Assembly (NCBI GenBank): GCA_964352855.1
Contig: CAYGTR010000006.1
Coordinates: 29,388-93,387, forward strand
DNA length: 64,000 bases
Source: Litorimonas sp964352855
GTDB taxonomy: Bacteria; Pseudomonadota; Alphaproteobacteria; Caulobacterales; Maricaulaceae
Direction of reading: 5' to 3'
How positions within the stretch are numbered: position 1 is the stretch's first letter; each line of letters opens with the position of its first letter. A model generated the notes under the pieces. That model did no database searches and was not told the DNA's origin. It saw only the letters and a list, made by a program, of their open reading frames with translations. Shown piece by piece: positions 8,679 through 18,019 of this stretch. Made by a program: the position numbers and the translations under genes.

Positions 8679-10111
8679 GGCATCGGCATTTTATCACGCC
8701 AATTTGTATGTTCGCATTGTCAGCCTGTGCAATAGGACCGGATTATATTTCTCCCAAATTGACTGAAACAACGCTTAGCGAAATCGCCCAAGATGATACT
8801 CTGAATATAACCTCAGGTGTCGCTTTGGAATCGACATGGTGGAAGCGCTTTGACGATCCGGTTTTAACCGAATTGATTGAGCGTTCTGCACGCTCAAATA
8901 CGGACGTTCGTCTGGCTTTCTACCGCGTCGAAGAAGCGCGTGCGGATAGGGAGATTATCAGAGCGGCGCAGCGTCCAATACTGACCGGGTCATCGTCTGC
9001 CACGCGGCAGAAGAGCAGCGAAACAGCAGGCGGCTTTGGGCCGCCGCCGGGGGCGCCTTCACTTCAAAACCTGTTTAATCTAAATATAAACCTCAACTGG
9101 GAAATCGACCTTTTTGGGAGGTTGAAACGTTCAGCGGCGGCTGCAGAGGCGCGTTTAGAGGCTAGCGAAGACGATAAACGCGCAATTATGGTCTCAGTAT
9201 TTTCTGAAGTCGGTATCGCTTATGCAGAGCTTAGAGGCCTGCAGTCCCAAAATGAGGTTGCGGGACGTAATATTGAAATTGCCTCACAAACGGTGAACCT
9301 AACACTTTTGCTCTTTAATCAGGGCCTAGCATCGGAATTTGATCTTTTGCGCGCTCGCTCCGATTTAACAGAGGCTATCGCCCGCCGAAATCAATTTTTA
9401 ACAGGGCAACATGCGGCGGCTGCCCAAATAGCATTGCTAACGGGTCAAAAGCCGACAGATCTTACAACCACACTTCTGAAAGAAGGGCCTGAACTCATTC
9501 CGCGAGGGCGAATTCCGGTGGGAATCCCAAGTGACATTCTTAGACAGCGAGTGGATATCCGTGCCGCAGAGCGCCAACTGGCGGCCGCTTCTGAGCAGAT
9601 AGGCATAGCGCAAGCCGACCTGCTTCCTAGGTTTAGTCTTACGGGGTCGGGAGGGTTAAACACCGCTATTTTCGAGGACCTGTTTGATTCAGATAGCCGA
9701 ACTTGGAGCGTTGGTGGTGCAGCCAATTGGCCTATTTTCAATGGTGGCTCTCAACGCGCCAATATTGATATTGCCCGCAGTCGGTTTGGCGCCGCGGGTG
9801 TCGAATATGAGGCTGCGATTTTGGGGGCATTAGCAGAAGTTGAAACGGCTTTAGCGTCTTATGTCTATTTGGCAAAAGAGTTGGATGGTCTCGCGGAAGC
9901 TAAAATCGACAGAGACCGCGCCTATGAACTTGCGCTCTTAAGATATCGCAACAACGCTGATTCACTTTTTCCTACGCTTGATGCAGGCCTACGGCTCACC
10001 TCACTAAATTCTGAAATTGCACAACGTCGGCAGGCCCTACTTGTCGCCGAGATTAATGTCTATCGAGCTCTAGGCGGTGGCTGGCAATCTTTTGAGGGTA
10101 TGACCCCTTAA
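8675..10111 (+). CDS. Outer-membrane efflux lipoprotein, NodT/OprM family
   Basis: The ATG at 8675 overlaps the permease stop (ATGA) and has GGAGG nine bases upstream, giving 478 residues. The leader ends in ALSAC, so Cys18 is likely lipidated. Two outer-membrane-efflux repeats (PF02321) follow, about residues 75-265 and 290-470. LRQRVDIRAAERQLAAA with following LLPRFSLTG is a family hallmark. It should form the TolC-like exit duct for the adaptor and permease encoded just upstream. No terminator is obvious after it. Confidence 0.9.
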   Translation: MRHRHFITPICMFALSACAIGPDYISPKLTETTLSEIAQDDTLNITSGVALESTWWKRFDDPVLTELIERSARSNTDVRLAFYRVEEARADREIIRAAQRPILTGSSSATRQKSSETAGGFGPPPGAPSLQNLFNLNINLNWEIDLFGRLKRSAAAAEARLEASEDDKRAIMVSVFSEVGIAYAELRGLQSQNEVAGRNIEIASQTVNLTLLLFNQGLASEFDLLRARSDLTEAIARRNQFLTGQHAAAAQIALLTGQKPTDLTTTLLKEGPELIPRGRIPVGIPSDILRQRVDIRAAERQLAAASEQIGIAQADLLPRFSLTGSGGLNTAIFEDLFDSDSRTWSVGGAANWPIFNGGSQRANIDIARSRFGAAGVEYEAAILGALAEVETALASYVYLAKELDGLAEAKIDRDRAYELALLRYRNNADSLFPTLDAGLRLTSLNSEIAQRRQALLVAEINVYRALGGGWQSFEGMTP

Positions 10112-10539
10112 TCGCATGAATAATGTGAGTATTTTTAGGGCATTAACGGGTAAGATATATTCTTTAAATATTACATCTAATGTTCCTCATCAGCGCCTAA
10201 GAATATATCTCATAATTACTCTAACTTGCGAAAGTGTTCGATGATAGCACTACGACACTGCCGACTAACTCACATCAACGAATGGATTTAATGGCTTCTA
10301 AACCAACTGTTATTTTTTAGAAGTCGTCAAGGGGACTATCCCCGGTATACTTACAAGGACTTGATGAAACTCATCTGATGAATTCGTTAGATCTCGTTAA
10401 GTGATTTGTGGTTTGGATTCTCTTAGAAAAATATAAAGAGAAATTATTTGGTTGAGATTGATGTATACCAATAAAAAATTAGTTTGTATTGAGAAGTTGG
10501 TTGCACATATTTTGGTAAAAATTATGGAAAGTAGGAAAA
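10112..10539. other. Intergenic stretch with no recognisable gene
   Basis: These 428 bases between the efflux operon and tRNA-Arg are AT-rich and hold no convincing reading frame. The only structure seen is a short hairpin, GGGG-ACTAT-CCCC, at 10331-10343. A frame across 10397-10588 runs into the tRNA and is not protein-like. Confidence 0.6.
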
Positions 10540-10616
10540 TGGCGATCCCGGCGCGATTCGAACGCGCGACCTCTTGATTCGGAGTCAAGTACTCTATCCA
10601 GCTGAGCTACGGGATC
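10540..10616 (-). tRNA. tRNA-Arg (anticodon CCG)
   Basis: Read on the minus strand this 77-nt sequence folds as a complete tRNA. The acceptor arms GATCCCG and CGGGATC pair, the D-arm is GCTCAGCTGGATAGAG, the anticodon stem CTTGA/TCAAG holds the loop CTCCGAA (anticodon CCG, reading CGG), and the T-arm is GCGCG-TTCGAAT-CGCGC. The discriminator is G and CCA is encoded. Confidence 0.95.
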
Positions 10617-10734
10617 TTAGGTAAAATGGTGTTACCCAGTGATAATTTCCATTTTCTTTGTTACATTCAACGATTTTTCAAGTCACTGAATTACTTTAAT
10701 TTTCTTGCCACCCAAGTTTCTTGGAAAAGTGCTT

Positions 10735-10783
10735 GACCTTCCGCTTCGGAGGGACGCGCTCTATCCAGCTGAGCTACGGGTGC
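10735..10783 (-). pseudogene. Truncated second tRNA-Arg(CCG), 5' portion only
   Basis: The minus strand from 10783 reads GCACCCGTAGCTCAGCTGGA and on through a D-arm and a loop CTCCGAA, then AGGTC, after which tRNA similarity stops. The T-arm and 3' acceptor strand are absent and the anticodon stem (CGTCC/GCGGA) no longer pairs. It shares its D-arm and anticodon loop with the intact tRNA 120 bases away but has a different acceptor sequence, so it is a separate, decayed gene rather than a simple copy. Confidence 0.7.
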
Positions 10784-10881
10784 TTTCAATAGCGGGCCTC
10801 TTACGGCAAGTTGTTGGCCTGTGCAATCCTAACTATGTAATCAGAGTTTGCTTCTTTGCCGCACTGCGGTAGAGAATTTTC

Positions 10882-11880
10882 ATGATTAAGCACCTCTTTC
10901 TCTCTGCTGTTTTATTAAGCGGTCTCTCACTCAGCGCTTGCAATGCGCCCGCCGGCCCAACGGAATCGGTTGACGAACGTATTGCCAAAGCCCGTGCACG
11001 CAATGACGGGCCGGCCATTTGGAAGATCACAGATCATAATTCGACTCTGTATCTCTTCGGTACGCTACATTTATTGCCGCAAGATTTGAATTGGCTGCGG
11101 GATGATTTGCGCGACGTGATGAGGGAGTCCGGCACTGTTTTTTTTGAGGTTGATACGTCTGAGACAGGGCGTATCGATGCAACGGTCTTGAGTGCACAGC
11201 TCGGCCTGCGCCAAGATGGTCTGCGTCTGGCTGACAGTCTGGATAATTATCAGCTTAAGTTACTCGACGCCGTGGCCAATAATGGCAACATTCCCTTGGC
11301 GAGTTTGGACTCTATGAAGCCTTGGCTCGCGAGCGAATATCTGACCCAAACGGCGGCGCTAAATGCAGGTTTATCCGCAGATCTCTCCGCTGATGAAGCG
11401 TTAAAATCTATGGCGCGGCGACAACAAAAAAATGTAATTTATTTGGAAACTGTGGAGGATCAAATTCGTGCAGTGGCTGATCTGCCGCAAAGCCTCCAGC
11501 TCGAGATTTTGACGGAAACGATGGAGGAGTTTGATGATATCGGCAATCAACTCTTTCGGATTTCTCAAGGATGGTCTGTGGGACAGACGGACTTCCTCAC
11601 ACAGCAAATGATTGATCCGCTCAAGGATGAGGCAGGTGAAATGTACCGCTCTCTTTTGGTAGACCGGAACAAAAATTGGGCAGATCAATTAATTCGCCAT
11701 TTGGAGGGCAGCGGAACAAGTTTGGTGGCTGTCGGCACGGCACATCTTTTGGGGGAGGAGAGCCTCATCAGAGATTTAGAAGAGGCGGGATACACGGTTG
11801 AGCGCTATTATGCTTTTATGGGCGAGAATGTAATCTCGCCCACAGAGTTGACAATCGAGCGTCCTAATCGCGAGGATTAG
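10882..11880 (+). CDS. TraB/GumN family lipoprotein
   Basis: The 332-residue product has a lipobox LSLSAC (Cys20). It shows the family's two signature sites: GTLHLLP at residues 60-66 and GTAHLLG near residue 285, which in the TraB/GumN fold (PF01963) bring conserved His and Glu residues together at a putative metal-dependent hydrolase centre. Some family members are linked to polysaccharide synthesis loci or plasmid incompatibility, but the reaction is not established. Its stop codon overlaps, tail to tail, the stop of the TonB receptor on the other strand. Confidence 0.85.
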   Translation: MIKHLFLSAVLLSGLSLSACNAPAGPTESVDERIAKARARNDGPAIWKITDHNSTLYLFGTLHLLPQDLNWLRDDLRDVMRESGTVFFEVDTSETGRIDATVLSAQLGLRQDGLRLADSLDNYQLKLLDAVANNGNIPLASLDSMKPWLASEYLTQTAALNAGLSADLSADEALKSMARRQQKNVIYLETVEDQIRAVADLPQSLQLEILTETMEEFDDIGNQLFRISQGWSVGQTDFLTQQMIDPLKDEAGEMYRSLLVDRNKNWADQLIRHLEGSGTSLVAVGTAHLLGEESLIRDLEEAGYTVERYYAFMGENVISPTELTIERPNRED

Positions 11881-13811
11881 AAATTCGCGGTCAGACCGGT
11901 AAAGACACCGCGTCCTGCTGTCGAAAATCCAATGACGTCTTGATAGTCTTCATCAAGGAGATTTGTGCCGCGGACATAAACACCCAAGTAATCCGAAAGC
12001 TGATAGCGGATATTCGCGCCGACCAAAGTGTAAGCATCAAGTTCGACATTTGAGAAGGTCGCGAAATCCGTATCCAACTGAGCGCCTGTATGGTCCAGAT
12101 TAGCCGTCAAAGCTAAATCTTTTGTGGCTTGCCAAGTTGCGGTGATGCTGGCCAAAAAGTCAGGACGTCGAATTTCCTGAAGACCGTCTTCGTTACTATC
12201 CAAAAAACTTACTGATCCCTGTAAATTAAATGTATCAGAGATTAACCAATTGGCTTCGATTTCGATACCTTCACGTGTGCTGTCTGTGGTGGCGTTGATA
12301 ACGCTCGTTGTGAAGTCAGGGTTGAAGAGGGTCGTAATTTCATCTTCAAAATCAGATCGAAAATAATCAATAGAGAGCTCCAAATCGCCTAAGTCTTGCT
12401 CATACCCAACTGAAAAACCAAGCGATGTTTCGGGTTTTAAATCAGAGTTGCCCGTAAAGCGGCTTTCGGGAAAAAAACCGAAGAGTTCGATTAGGGTTGG
12501 ATTTTTAACACCTGTGCCGATAGAGGCTCTCAATCGACCGTCCCAGTCAAATTTATACCCTGCACCCAACCGCCATGTCGTGGCATCGGCAAACACATCA
12601 TTGATATCATGACGGGTAGAGGCGGTGAGGGTGAGATTGTCTTTGTTGAAACGGTAATCTGCAACCAATCCATAATTATCGATAGAGGGCACATCGGGGT
12701 CACCTGCGAATTTATATTCTTCACGCTCAAGCTCGCCCAGCACAGTCAATTCGTGATGGTCTGCAAACATGCGTTTGGCAGCCCAGCTTGCATTCTGGCG
12801 CGTGCCTGTAGTCAGGCTCGAGAACCCACCTTGCGTGTCGGTTTCTGTTTCAACCCTGCTGGCTTGTATAAGATGATCAAACCCTACGAAGTTAAACCGT
12901 CCATCAAGACGGGCCGTGGTCGTTTTTACATCCGTTTCGCTATCTGTATTATTGAGTCGCCCGTCGAAATCCGTATCGCCATCAAAATCGGTGGTGCGTA
13001 AATTGACGGCGGCACTGGCGGATAAGCTGAGACCAGCCAACTCAATGCGGTTGAGACCAATGGAGAGGCGGCGACTATCTGCGCCGTCTTTTTCGCCGCC
13101 CAGTCCTGCCACATCAAAGCCCTTGGTTTGGAAGGCATTGCCGTTGATTGACAGAGAGGCGTCGCCCAAGGGAATAACACCGCTGAATTGTCCTTCAATC
13201 GTTTCGCGACTGCCAAATTCTACAGAAGCGCGCCACTGCTCGGTTGTTGAGCCTGCGCGGGTGATGATGTTGATAACACCGCCCACGGCATCAGACCCGT
13301 AAAGCGCGGATTGTTCGCCACGTAAGACTTCGATTTTGATGACATCTTCGCTGCGCAATCCGCCGAAATCAAAGGCACCGTCATTGGGATTATTCACTTG
13401 CACACCGTCAATGATGACGAGGACATGATTGGCTTCGGAGCCACGCAAGCGGAGTTGGGTCAGGCTCCCGCCGCCGCCAGATTGAGAAACAGCGAGGCTG
13501 GGGACGGTGCGCAGTAAGTCGGTGATAAAGGCTTGATTGCGGTTTTGGATGCCGCGTGAAGATAAAATTGATGTCGGCGCCGTAAGTTCTTTTGCGTCGG
13601 AATACCCAATTCTGTTTCCAACCACCACGACATGATCTGATAGATCAAAAACTGGTCTGTGGCAGGTTGAGAGTATAATTAAGTCTTCATCTGCCGATTT
13701 GGATGGTTTCAGACAGTCGTCATAAATTTCCGCAGTATAATCCGCTTGTAGCTGCGCAAAGGCGGGAAGGGCGAACGCGCTTAAGGCGGCCCCTAATAAT
13801 AATCGTTTCAT
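11877..13811 (-). CDS. btuB: BtuB-like TonB-dependent outer-membrane receptor
   Basis: The ATG at 13811 is preceded by GGAG at seven bases and starts a clean signal peptide (MKRLLLGAALSAFALPAFA). The 644-residue product then has an unusual stretch of about 45 residues with two Cys (DDC and STC) before the TonB-box-like DHVVVVGNR. A plug domain follows (LRLRGSEANHVLVIIDGVQV; GEQSALYGSDAVGGVINIIT), then a 22-strand-type barrel ending in VFTGLTANF with C-terminal Phe. The family imports B12 and other large ligands using TonB energy. The cobalamin riboswitch in its leader makes B12 or a corrinoid the probable substrate. Confidence 0.88.
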   Translation of the reverse strand: MKRLLLGAALSAFALPAFAQLQADYTAEIYDDCLKPSKSADEDLIILSTCHRPVFDLSDHVVVVGNRIGYSDAKELTAPTSILSSRGIQNRNQAFITDLLRTVPSLAVSQSGGGGSLTQLRLRGSEANHVLVIIDGVQVNNPNDGAFDFGGLRSEDVIKIEVLRGEQSALYGSDAVGGVINIITRAGSTTEQWRASVEFGSRETIEGQFSGVIPLGDASLSINGNAFQTKGFDVAGLGGEKDGADSRRLSIGLNRIELAGLSLSASAAVNLRTTDFDGDTDFDGRLNNTDSETDVKTTTARLDGRFNFVGFDHLIQASRVETETDTQGGFSSLTTGTRQNASWAAKRMFADHHELTVLGELEREEYKFAGDPDVPSIDNYGLVADYRFNKDNLTLTASTRHDINDVFADATTWRLGAGYKFDWDGRLRASIGTGVKNPTLIELFGFFPESRFTGNSDLKPETSLGFSVGYEQDLGDLELSIDYFRSDFEDEITTLFNPDFTTSVINATTDSTREGIEIEANWLISDTFNLQGSVSFLDSNEDGLQEIRRPDFLASITATWQATKDLALTANLDHTGAQLDTDFATFSNVELDAYTLVGANIRYQLSDYLGVYVRGTNLLDEDYQDVIGFSTAGRGVFTGLTANF

Positions 13812-13949
13812 GTCACACTCCGTTGACCCACCAATTTTCAAAAAGGCAGGGGGTTAATTTAAGAGTGTCGTCATTGGAGCCGACGAATTGTGCTTTGCAC
13901 AAATCGGCAACCATACGCTTTGGTGCATCCCGCCCAAGCGTGCTGGCGA

Positions 13950-14135
13950 CGGTGCAGGCAGGTCTTCTGACTTAGGGGTCAATCAATATTTTCGCGCCTT
14001 CCCACGCCGGACTTCAAAAGTGAAATTCGACACAGTGGCTTTTACGAAATATCTAACCCTTCACAGCGGCGGGAGCCGTCGGACAATTTCAGTCCGTTCC
14101 CATATTCACAGATGTTTCCATCTGACCAACATCGC
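13950..14135 (-). ncRNA. Cobalamin (B12) riboswitch in the leader of the BtuB-like gene
   Basis: On the minus strand, in order, this region shows a hairpin GGTCAGATGGAAACATCTG, a GGGAAC-type segment with paired GGACTGAAATTGTCC, the CGCCGCTGTGAAGGG region, GCCACTG (14033-14039), GGGAAGGCG, and the B12 box AAGTCAGAAGACCTGCC (13957-13973). These are the conserved elements of the AdoCbl riboswitch in their usual spacing. Downstream, before the start codon at 13811, lies a small hairpin TTGTGC-AAA-GCACAA (about 13886-13900), which may be part of the expression platform. It should shut off btuB when B12 is plentiful. Confidence 0.93.
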
Positions 14136-14250
14136 CGATGTAGCGTGAAACCCTCACAAAGCAAGGACAAAAATGCACAATATAAAGAATTCTTTATATA
14201 CTACCTCGCTGAACCCTGCTAAACGCCACCAAAATCAAATGGAAGAGCGA

Positions 14251-15303
14251 ATGTCGAACTGGTCAAAAATCGAAGATGCCATCAAAAACCGTATCGTTAT
14301 GCTCGATGGTGCCATGGGCACAATGCTGCAAAGACAAAATTTGCAAGAAGAAGATTTTCGCGGTGAACGGTTCAAAAATTGGCCGTCGCCCTTACAGGGC
14401 AATAATGACCTGCTCGTATTAACCAAACCCGAAGCGGTTGAAAAAGTGCATCATCAGTTTTTGGCGGCGGGTGCTGACTTGATAGAGACGAATAGCTTTA
14501 ACGCCACAACAATTTCGCAAGCCGATTATGACATGTCCGATCTTGCCCCAGAAATAGCACGCGCCGCAGCTGTGACCGCTCGTAAATGTGCGGATGAATG
14601 GACAGCAAAGACACCGGATAAACCCCGATGTGTTTTGGGCTCGGTAGGTCCTATGAATAAGACATTGTCAATTTCACCCAAAGTTGAAGATCCGGGTTTC
14701 CGTGATGTCACCTTTGATGAGGTGATGGAAAGCTATGTCGGACAGATCGAGGCGATGATTGATATCGTTGATGCTATTTTGATTGAGACCGTCTTTGACA
14801 CACTAAATTGCAAGGCGGCTATCGCAGCTGTGCGTCATGTGTTCGATAAAGTCGGCTATGAGAAACCTCTGTTGATTTCTGGCACAATTACGGACCGTTC
14901 GGGCCGGACATTATCGGGACAAACAGCCGAGGCTTTTTGGATTTCCATCGCCCATGCTAAACCTTTTGCTGTGGGCCTCAATTGTGCTTTGGGCGCGGAT
15001 GAAATGCGCCCCCATATTGAGGCAATTTCGCGCGTCACCAATACCTATGTCATTGCCTTTCCAAATGCGGGTCTGCCAAATGCGTTCGGTGAATATGACG
15101 AAACGCCAGATGATATGAGCCGCCAGATCAAACCTTGGATCGAAGAGGGCTTTGTGAATATTCTCGGCGGGTGCTGCGGCACGTCTCCCGACCATATTGC
15201 TGCAATTGCCAAAGCGTCTGAAGGGATTGCACCGCGCAAACCCGTACATCCGGCGCAAACCTTACGCCTATCCGGCTTAGAGCCTTTCCAGATTGCGGTA
15301 TAG
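14251..15303 (+). CDS. metH: Methionine synthase MetH, homocysteine-binding part
   Basis: I choose the ATG at 14251 (MSNWSKIEDAIKNR) because GGAAGAG lies just upstream; an upstream ATG at 14173 would add 26 unlikely residues. The 350-residue product is the homocysteine S-methyltransferase domain: LDGAMGTMLQ near the start, ETNSFNAT in the barrel, and the Zn ligands in VGLNCALG and ILGGCCGTSPDH. It activates homocysteine for methylation. In Escherichia coli this is the first domain of one chain; here it is a separate protein whose stop is three bases before the next start. Its promoter must overlap, divergently, the leader of the B12-controlled btuB. Confidence 0.93.
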   Translation: MSNWSKIEDAIKNRIVMLDGAMGTMLQRQNLQEEDFRGERFKNWPSPLQGNNDLLVLTKPEAVEKVHHQFLAAGADLIETNSFNATTISQADYDMSDLAPEIARAAAVTARKCADEWTAKTPDKPRCVLGSVGPMNKTLSISPKVEDPGFRDVTFDEVMESYVGQIEAMIDIVDAILIETVFDTLNCKAAIAAVRHVFDKVGYEKPLLISGTITDRSGRTLSGQTAEAFWISIAHAKPFAVGLNCALGADEMRPHIEAISRVTNTYVIAFPNAGLPNAFGEYDETPDDMSRQIKPWIEEGFVNILGGCCGTSPDHIAAIAKASEGIAPRKPVHPAQTLRLSGLEPFQIAV

Positions 15304-15306
15304 ATC

Positions 15307-17949
15307 ATGACCACTTCAGCCACACAATTTGTGAATATCGGTGAACGAACGAATGTTTCGGGTTCCGCCAAATTTAAGAAATTGATCGTCAAAGGTGATT
15401 TTGACCAAGCCCTTTCTGTCGCGCGGCAGCAAGTCGAGAACGGTGCGCAAATCATTGACATTAATATGGATGACGGCTTGATTGACGGCGCAGCCGCCAT
15501 GACGCGTTTTTTGCAATTATTGGCAGGTGAGCCGGATATTTCCCGTGTGCCGATTATGATCGACAGTTCGAAATGGGAAGTTTTGGAAGCAGGCCTGAAA
15601 TGTGTTCAAGGTAAAGCCGTCGTGAACTCAATCTCTATGAAAGAGGGCGAATCGCCGTTTTTAGAGCAAGCCAAGAAATGCTGTGACCTTGGTGCGGCTG
15701 TAGTCGTTATGGCCTTTGACGAAGAAGGCCAAGCCGAAACAGCGGATCATAAATTCGCGATTTGTGAACGCGCTTATAAACGCCTCACAGAAGAAATTAA
15801 TTTCCCGCCGGAAGATATTATCTTCGACCCCAATATCTTTGCAGTTGCGACGGGTATTGAAGAACATAATAATTATGCCGTCGATTTTATCGAAGCCTGT
15901 AAACGTATTAAAACCAATTTGCCCTATGCCCGTATTTCAGGTGGGCTGTCGAATGTGAGTTTTGCGTTCCGCGGCAATGAACCTTTGCGTGAGGCTATGC
16001 ATTCGGTCTTTTTGTATCATGCCATTCCGGCCGGTTTGGATATGGCGATTGTGAATGCGGGACAGCTCACCATCTATGATGACATTCCCGAGGAACTGCG
16101 TGAACGTGTCGAAGACGTTATTCTCAACCGTCGTGATGACGCGACGGATCGTCTGTTGGACGTAGCCGAGAAATACCGTGGTGACGGAAAAGGAAAAGCC
16201 GTTGTTGTTAATGATGAATGGCGCAAATTACCAGTCGAGAAGCGTCTCGAACATGCCCTCGTGCGTGGGATTACCGATTACATTATCGAAGATACCGAAG
16301 AATGCCGCCTAAAGGCAGAGCGTCCACTCCATGTCATTGAAGGCCCGCTTATGGACGGCATGAATGTGGTTGGGGATCTGTTCGGATCAGGTAAAATGTT
16401 CTTGCCGCAGGTCGTAAAATCTGCACGCGTAATGAAGGCCTCCGTCGCGCATTTGCTGCCCTATATGGAAGAAGAGAAAATTCGACTGGGCAATGCAGAT
16501 AAATCTAATGGTAAAATTCTGATGGCGACCGTCAAAGGCGATGTGCATGATATCGGCAAAAACATCGTTGGGGTTGTTCTCCAATGTAATGGTTATGATG
16601 TTGTTGATCTTGGCGTGATGGTGCCTTGTGATAAGATTTTGGCGGCAGCCAAAGAACATGACGTGGATATGGTGGGCCTTTCAGGCCTCATCACACCGTC
16701 CCTAGACGAAATGGTTTATGTAGGTAAAGAAATGCAACGCCTTGGCATGGATATGCCGCTTTTGATTGGCGGGGCAACAACGTCCAAAACCCATACGGCG
16801 GTGAAAATTGACCCGGCTTATGAAAATGGTCAGGTGGTTTATGTGACGGATGCCTCACGTGCCGTGGGTGTTGTCAGTAATTTGTTGGGTGATAATTCTG
16901 CTGAGTATCAAGCGAAGATAAAAGCCGAATATGTGAAGTCCCGCGAAGCTCATCAACGCGGGCAATCGGCAAAATCACGCCTCACGATTAAAGAGGCGCG
17001 GTCCAACCCTTGGACACCCTCCAAGGGATGGGGTGCTTATACCCCTCATAAACCAACCTTTACCGGCACGAAAACATTGCTCGATTATCCCTTGGAAAAG
17101 CTTCGAGACTTCATTGATTGGACACCGTTTTTTGCGACATGGGAATTAAAAGGCCGCTATCCGGCCATTTTAGAAAATGAGACTTATGGCGAAGCCGCGC
17201 GTGATTTATTCTGTGATGCCAATACCATGCTGGACACCATGATTGCAGATAAATGGGTCAGCGCGAACGCCGTGTTCGGTTTCTGGCCTGCCAAACAAAA
17301 TGGCGATGATGTCGATATCTTTCATGATGAGGCGATGATAGATAAACGGGCGACCTTCCACGGTCTGCGTCAGCAAATCAGCAAAGGTACAGCGAATAAG
17401 GCTAATTATTCAATTTCTGATTTTTGTTCACCTGATGGCGATTATATTGGCGGTTTTTGCGTCACAGCAGGTTTGGGCGAAGATGCCCGTTCAAAAGAAT
17501 TTGAAGCTGCAGGCGATGATTATAATTCTATCCTCTTTAAAGCGCTTTGTGACCGTTTAGCGGAAGCCTTTGCAGAACATTTGCATAAACGTGTGCGGAT
17601 GGAATTTTGGGGTTACGCGCCAGAAGAAACCTCTATGGGTGATGAACTCATTGCCGAGAAATATGCAGGTATTCGTCCGGCGCCCGGTTATCCGGCGCAA
17701 CCGGATCATACCGAAAAAGCCACATTATTTAACCTATTGGACGCGACGAAAGAAACAGAGGTCATCCTCACGCAAAGCTTCGCGATGTATCCGGCCAGTT
17801 CTGTTTCGGGTATATATTTTGGGCACCCTGAAAGTGTCTATTTCGGCGTTGGTAAAATTGAAAAAGACCAAGTTGAAGATTATGCCCGCCGTAAAGGCAT
17901 GAGCGTCGAAGACACAGAACGTTGGCTTGCGCCGATTCTGAATTACTAA
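15307..17949 (+). CDS. metH: Methionine synthase MetH, folate/cobalamin/activation part
   Basis: This 880-residue protein holds the other three MetH modules. Residues 1-265 are the pterin-binding domain (NIGERTNVSGSAKF; IDINMDDGLIDG). Residues 300-540 are the cap and cobalamin-binding domain with GDVHDIGKNIV, whose His is the lower axial cobalt ligand, then VGLSGLITPSL. Residues 555-880 are the SAM-dependent reactivation domain with RPAPGYPAQPDHTEK. It moves a methyl group from methyltetrahydrofolate through cobalamin to homocysteine bound by the partner encoded upstream. The ATG follows the upstream stop by three bases with no clear ribosome site, so it is probably translated by coupling. 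Confidence 0.95.
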   Translation: MTTSATQFVNIGERTNVSGSAKFKKLIVKGDFDQALSVARQQVENGAQIIDINMDDGLIDGAAAMTRFLQLLAGEPDISRVPIMIDSSKWEVLEAGLKCVQGKAVVNSISMKEGESPFLEQAKKCCDLGAAVVVMAFDEEGQAETADHKFAICERAYKRLTEEINFPPEDIIFDPNIFAVATGIEEHNNYAVDFIEACKRIKTNLPYARISGGLSNVSFAFRGNEPLREAMHSVFLYHAIPAGLDMAIVNAGQLTIYDDIPEELRERVEDVILNRRDDATDRLLDVAEKYRGDGKGKAVVVNDEWRKLPVEKRLEHALVRGITDYIIEDTEECRLKAERPLHVIEGPLMDGMNVVGDLFGSGKMFLPQVVKSARVMKASVAHLLPYMEEEKIRLGNADKSNGKILMATVKGDVHDIGKNIVGVVLQCNGYDVVDLGVMVPCDKILAAAKEHDVDMVGLSGLITPSLDEMVYVGKEMQRLGMDMPLLIGGATTSKTHTAVKIDPAYENGQVVYVTDASRAVGVVSNLLGDNSAEYQAKIKAEYVKSREAHQRGQSAKSRLTIKEARSNPWTPSKGWGAYTPHKPTFTGTKTLLDYPLEKLRDFIDWTPFFATWELKGRYPAILENETYGEAARDLFCDANTMLDTMIADKWVSANAVFGFWPAKQNGDDVDIFHDEAMIDKRATFHGLRQQISKGTANKANYSISDFCSPDGDYIGGFCVTAGLGEDARSKEFEAAGDDYNSILFKALCDRLAEAFAEHLHKRVRMEFWGYAPEETSMGDELIAEKYAGIRPAPGYPAQPDHTEKATLFNLLDATKETEVILTQSFAMYPASSVSGIYFGHPESVYFGVGKIEKDQVEDYARRKGMSVEDTERWLAPILNY

Positions 17950-17978
17950 AACCTACCCAGTCCGAGACCGGGTAGGTT
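17949..17978 (+). terminator. Hairpin after metH
   Basis: AACCTACCC and GGGTAGGTT form a perfect 9-bp stem directly after the metH stop. There is no U-tract, so it may stabilise the mRNA end or act with Rho. Confidence 0.45.
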
Positions 17979-18019
17979 CAATAGCTTGGAAGTGTAGAAG
18001 CTATTGAGTTTTTACAGTC

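Noticed and set aside
10360..10385. Hammerhead-ribozyme-like GAAACTCATCTGATGA
   Set aside because: Both core words occur but with only five bases between them and no stems that could form the three helices.
10397..10588. 63-residue minus-strand frame
   Set aside because: It reads through the tRNA-Arg gene and has no protein-like features in the rest.
15307..17949. Split metH as a frameshift error
   Set aside because: The two parts meet at a domain border with a clean stop and a start codon three bases on, as in other alphaproteobacteria.
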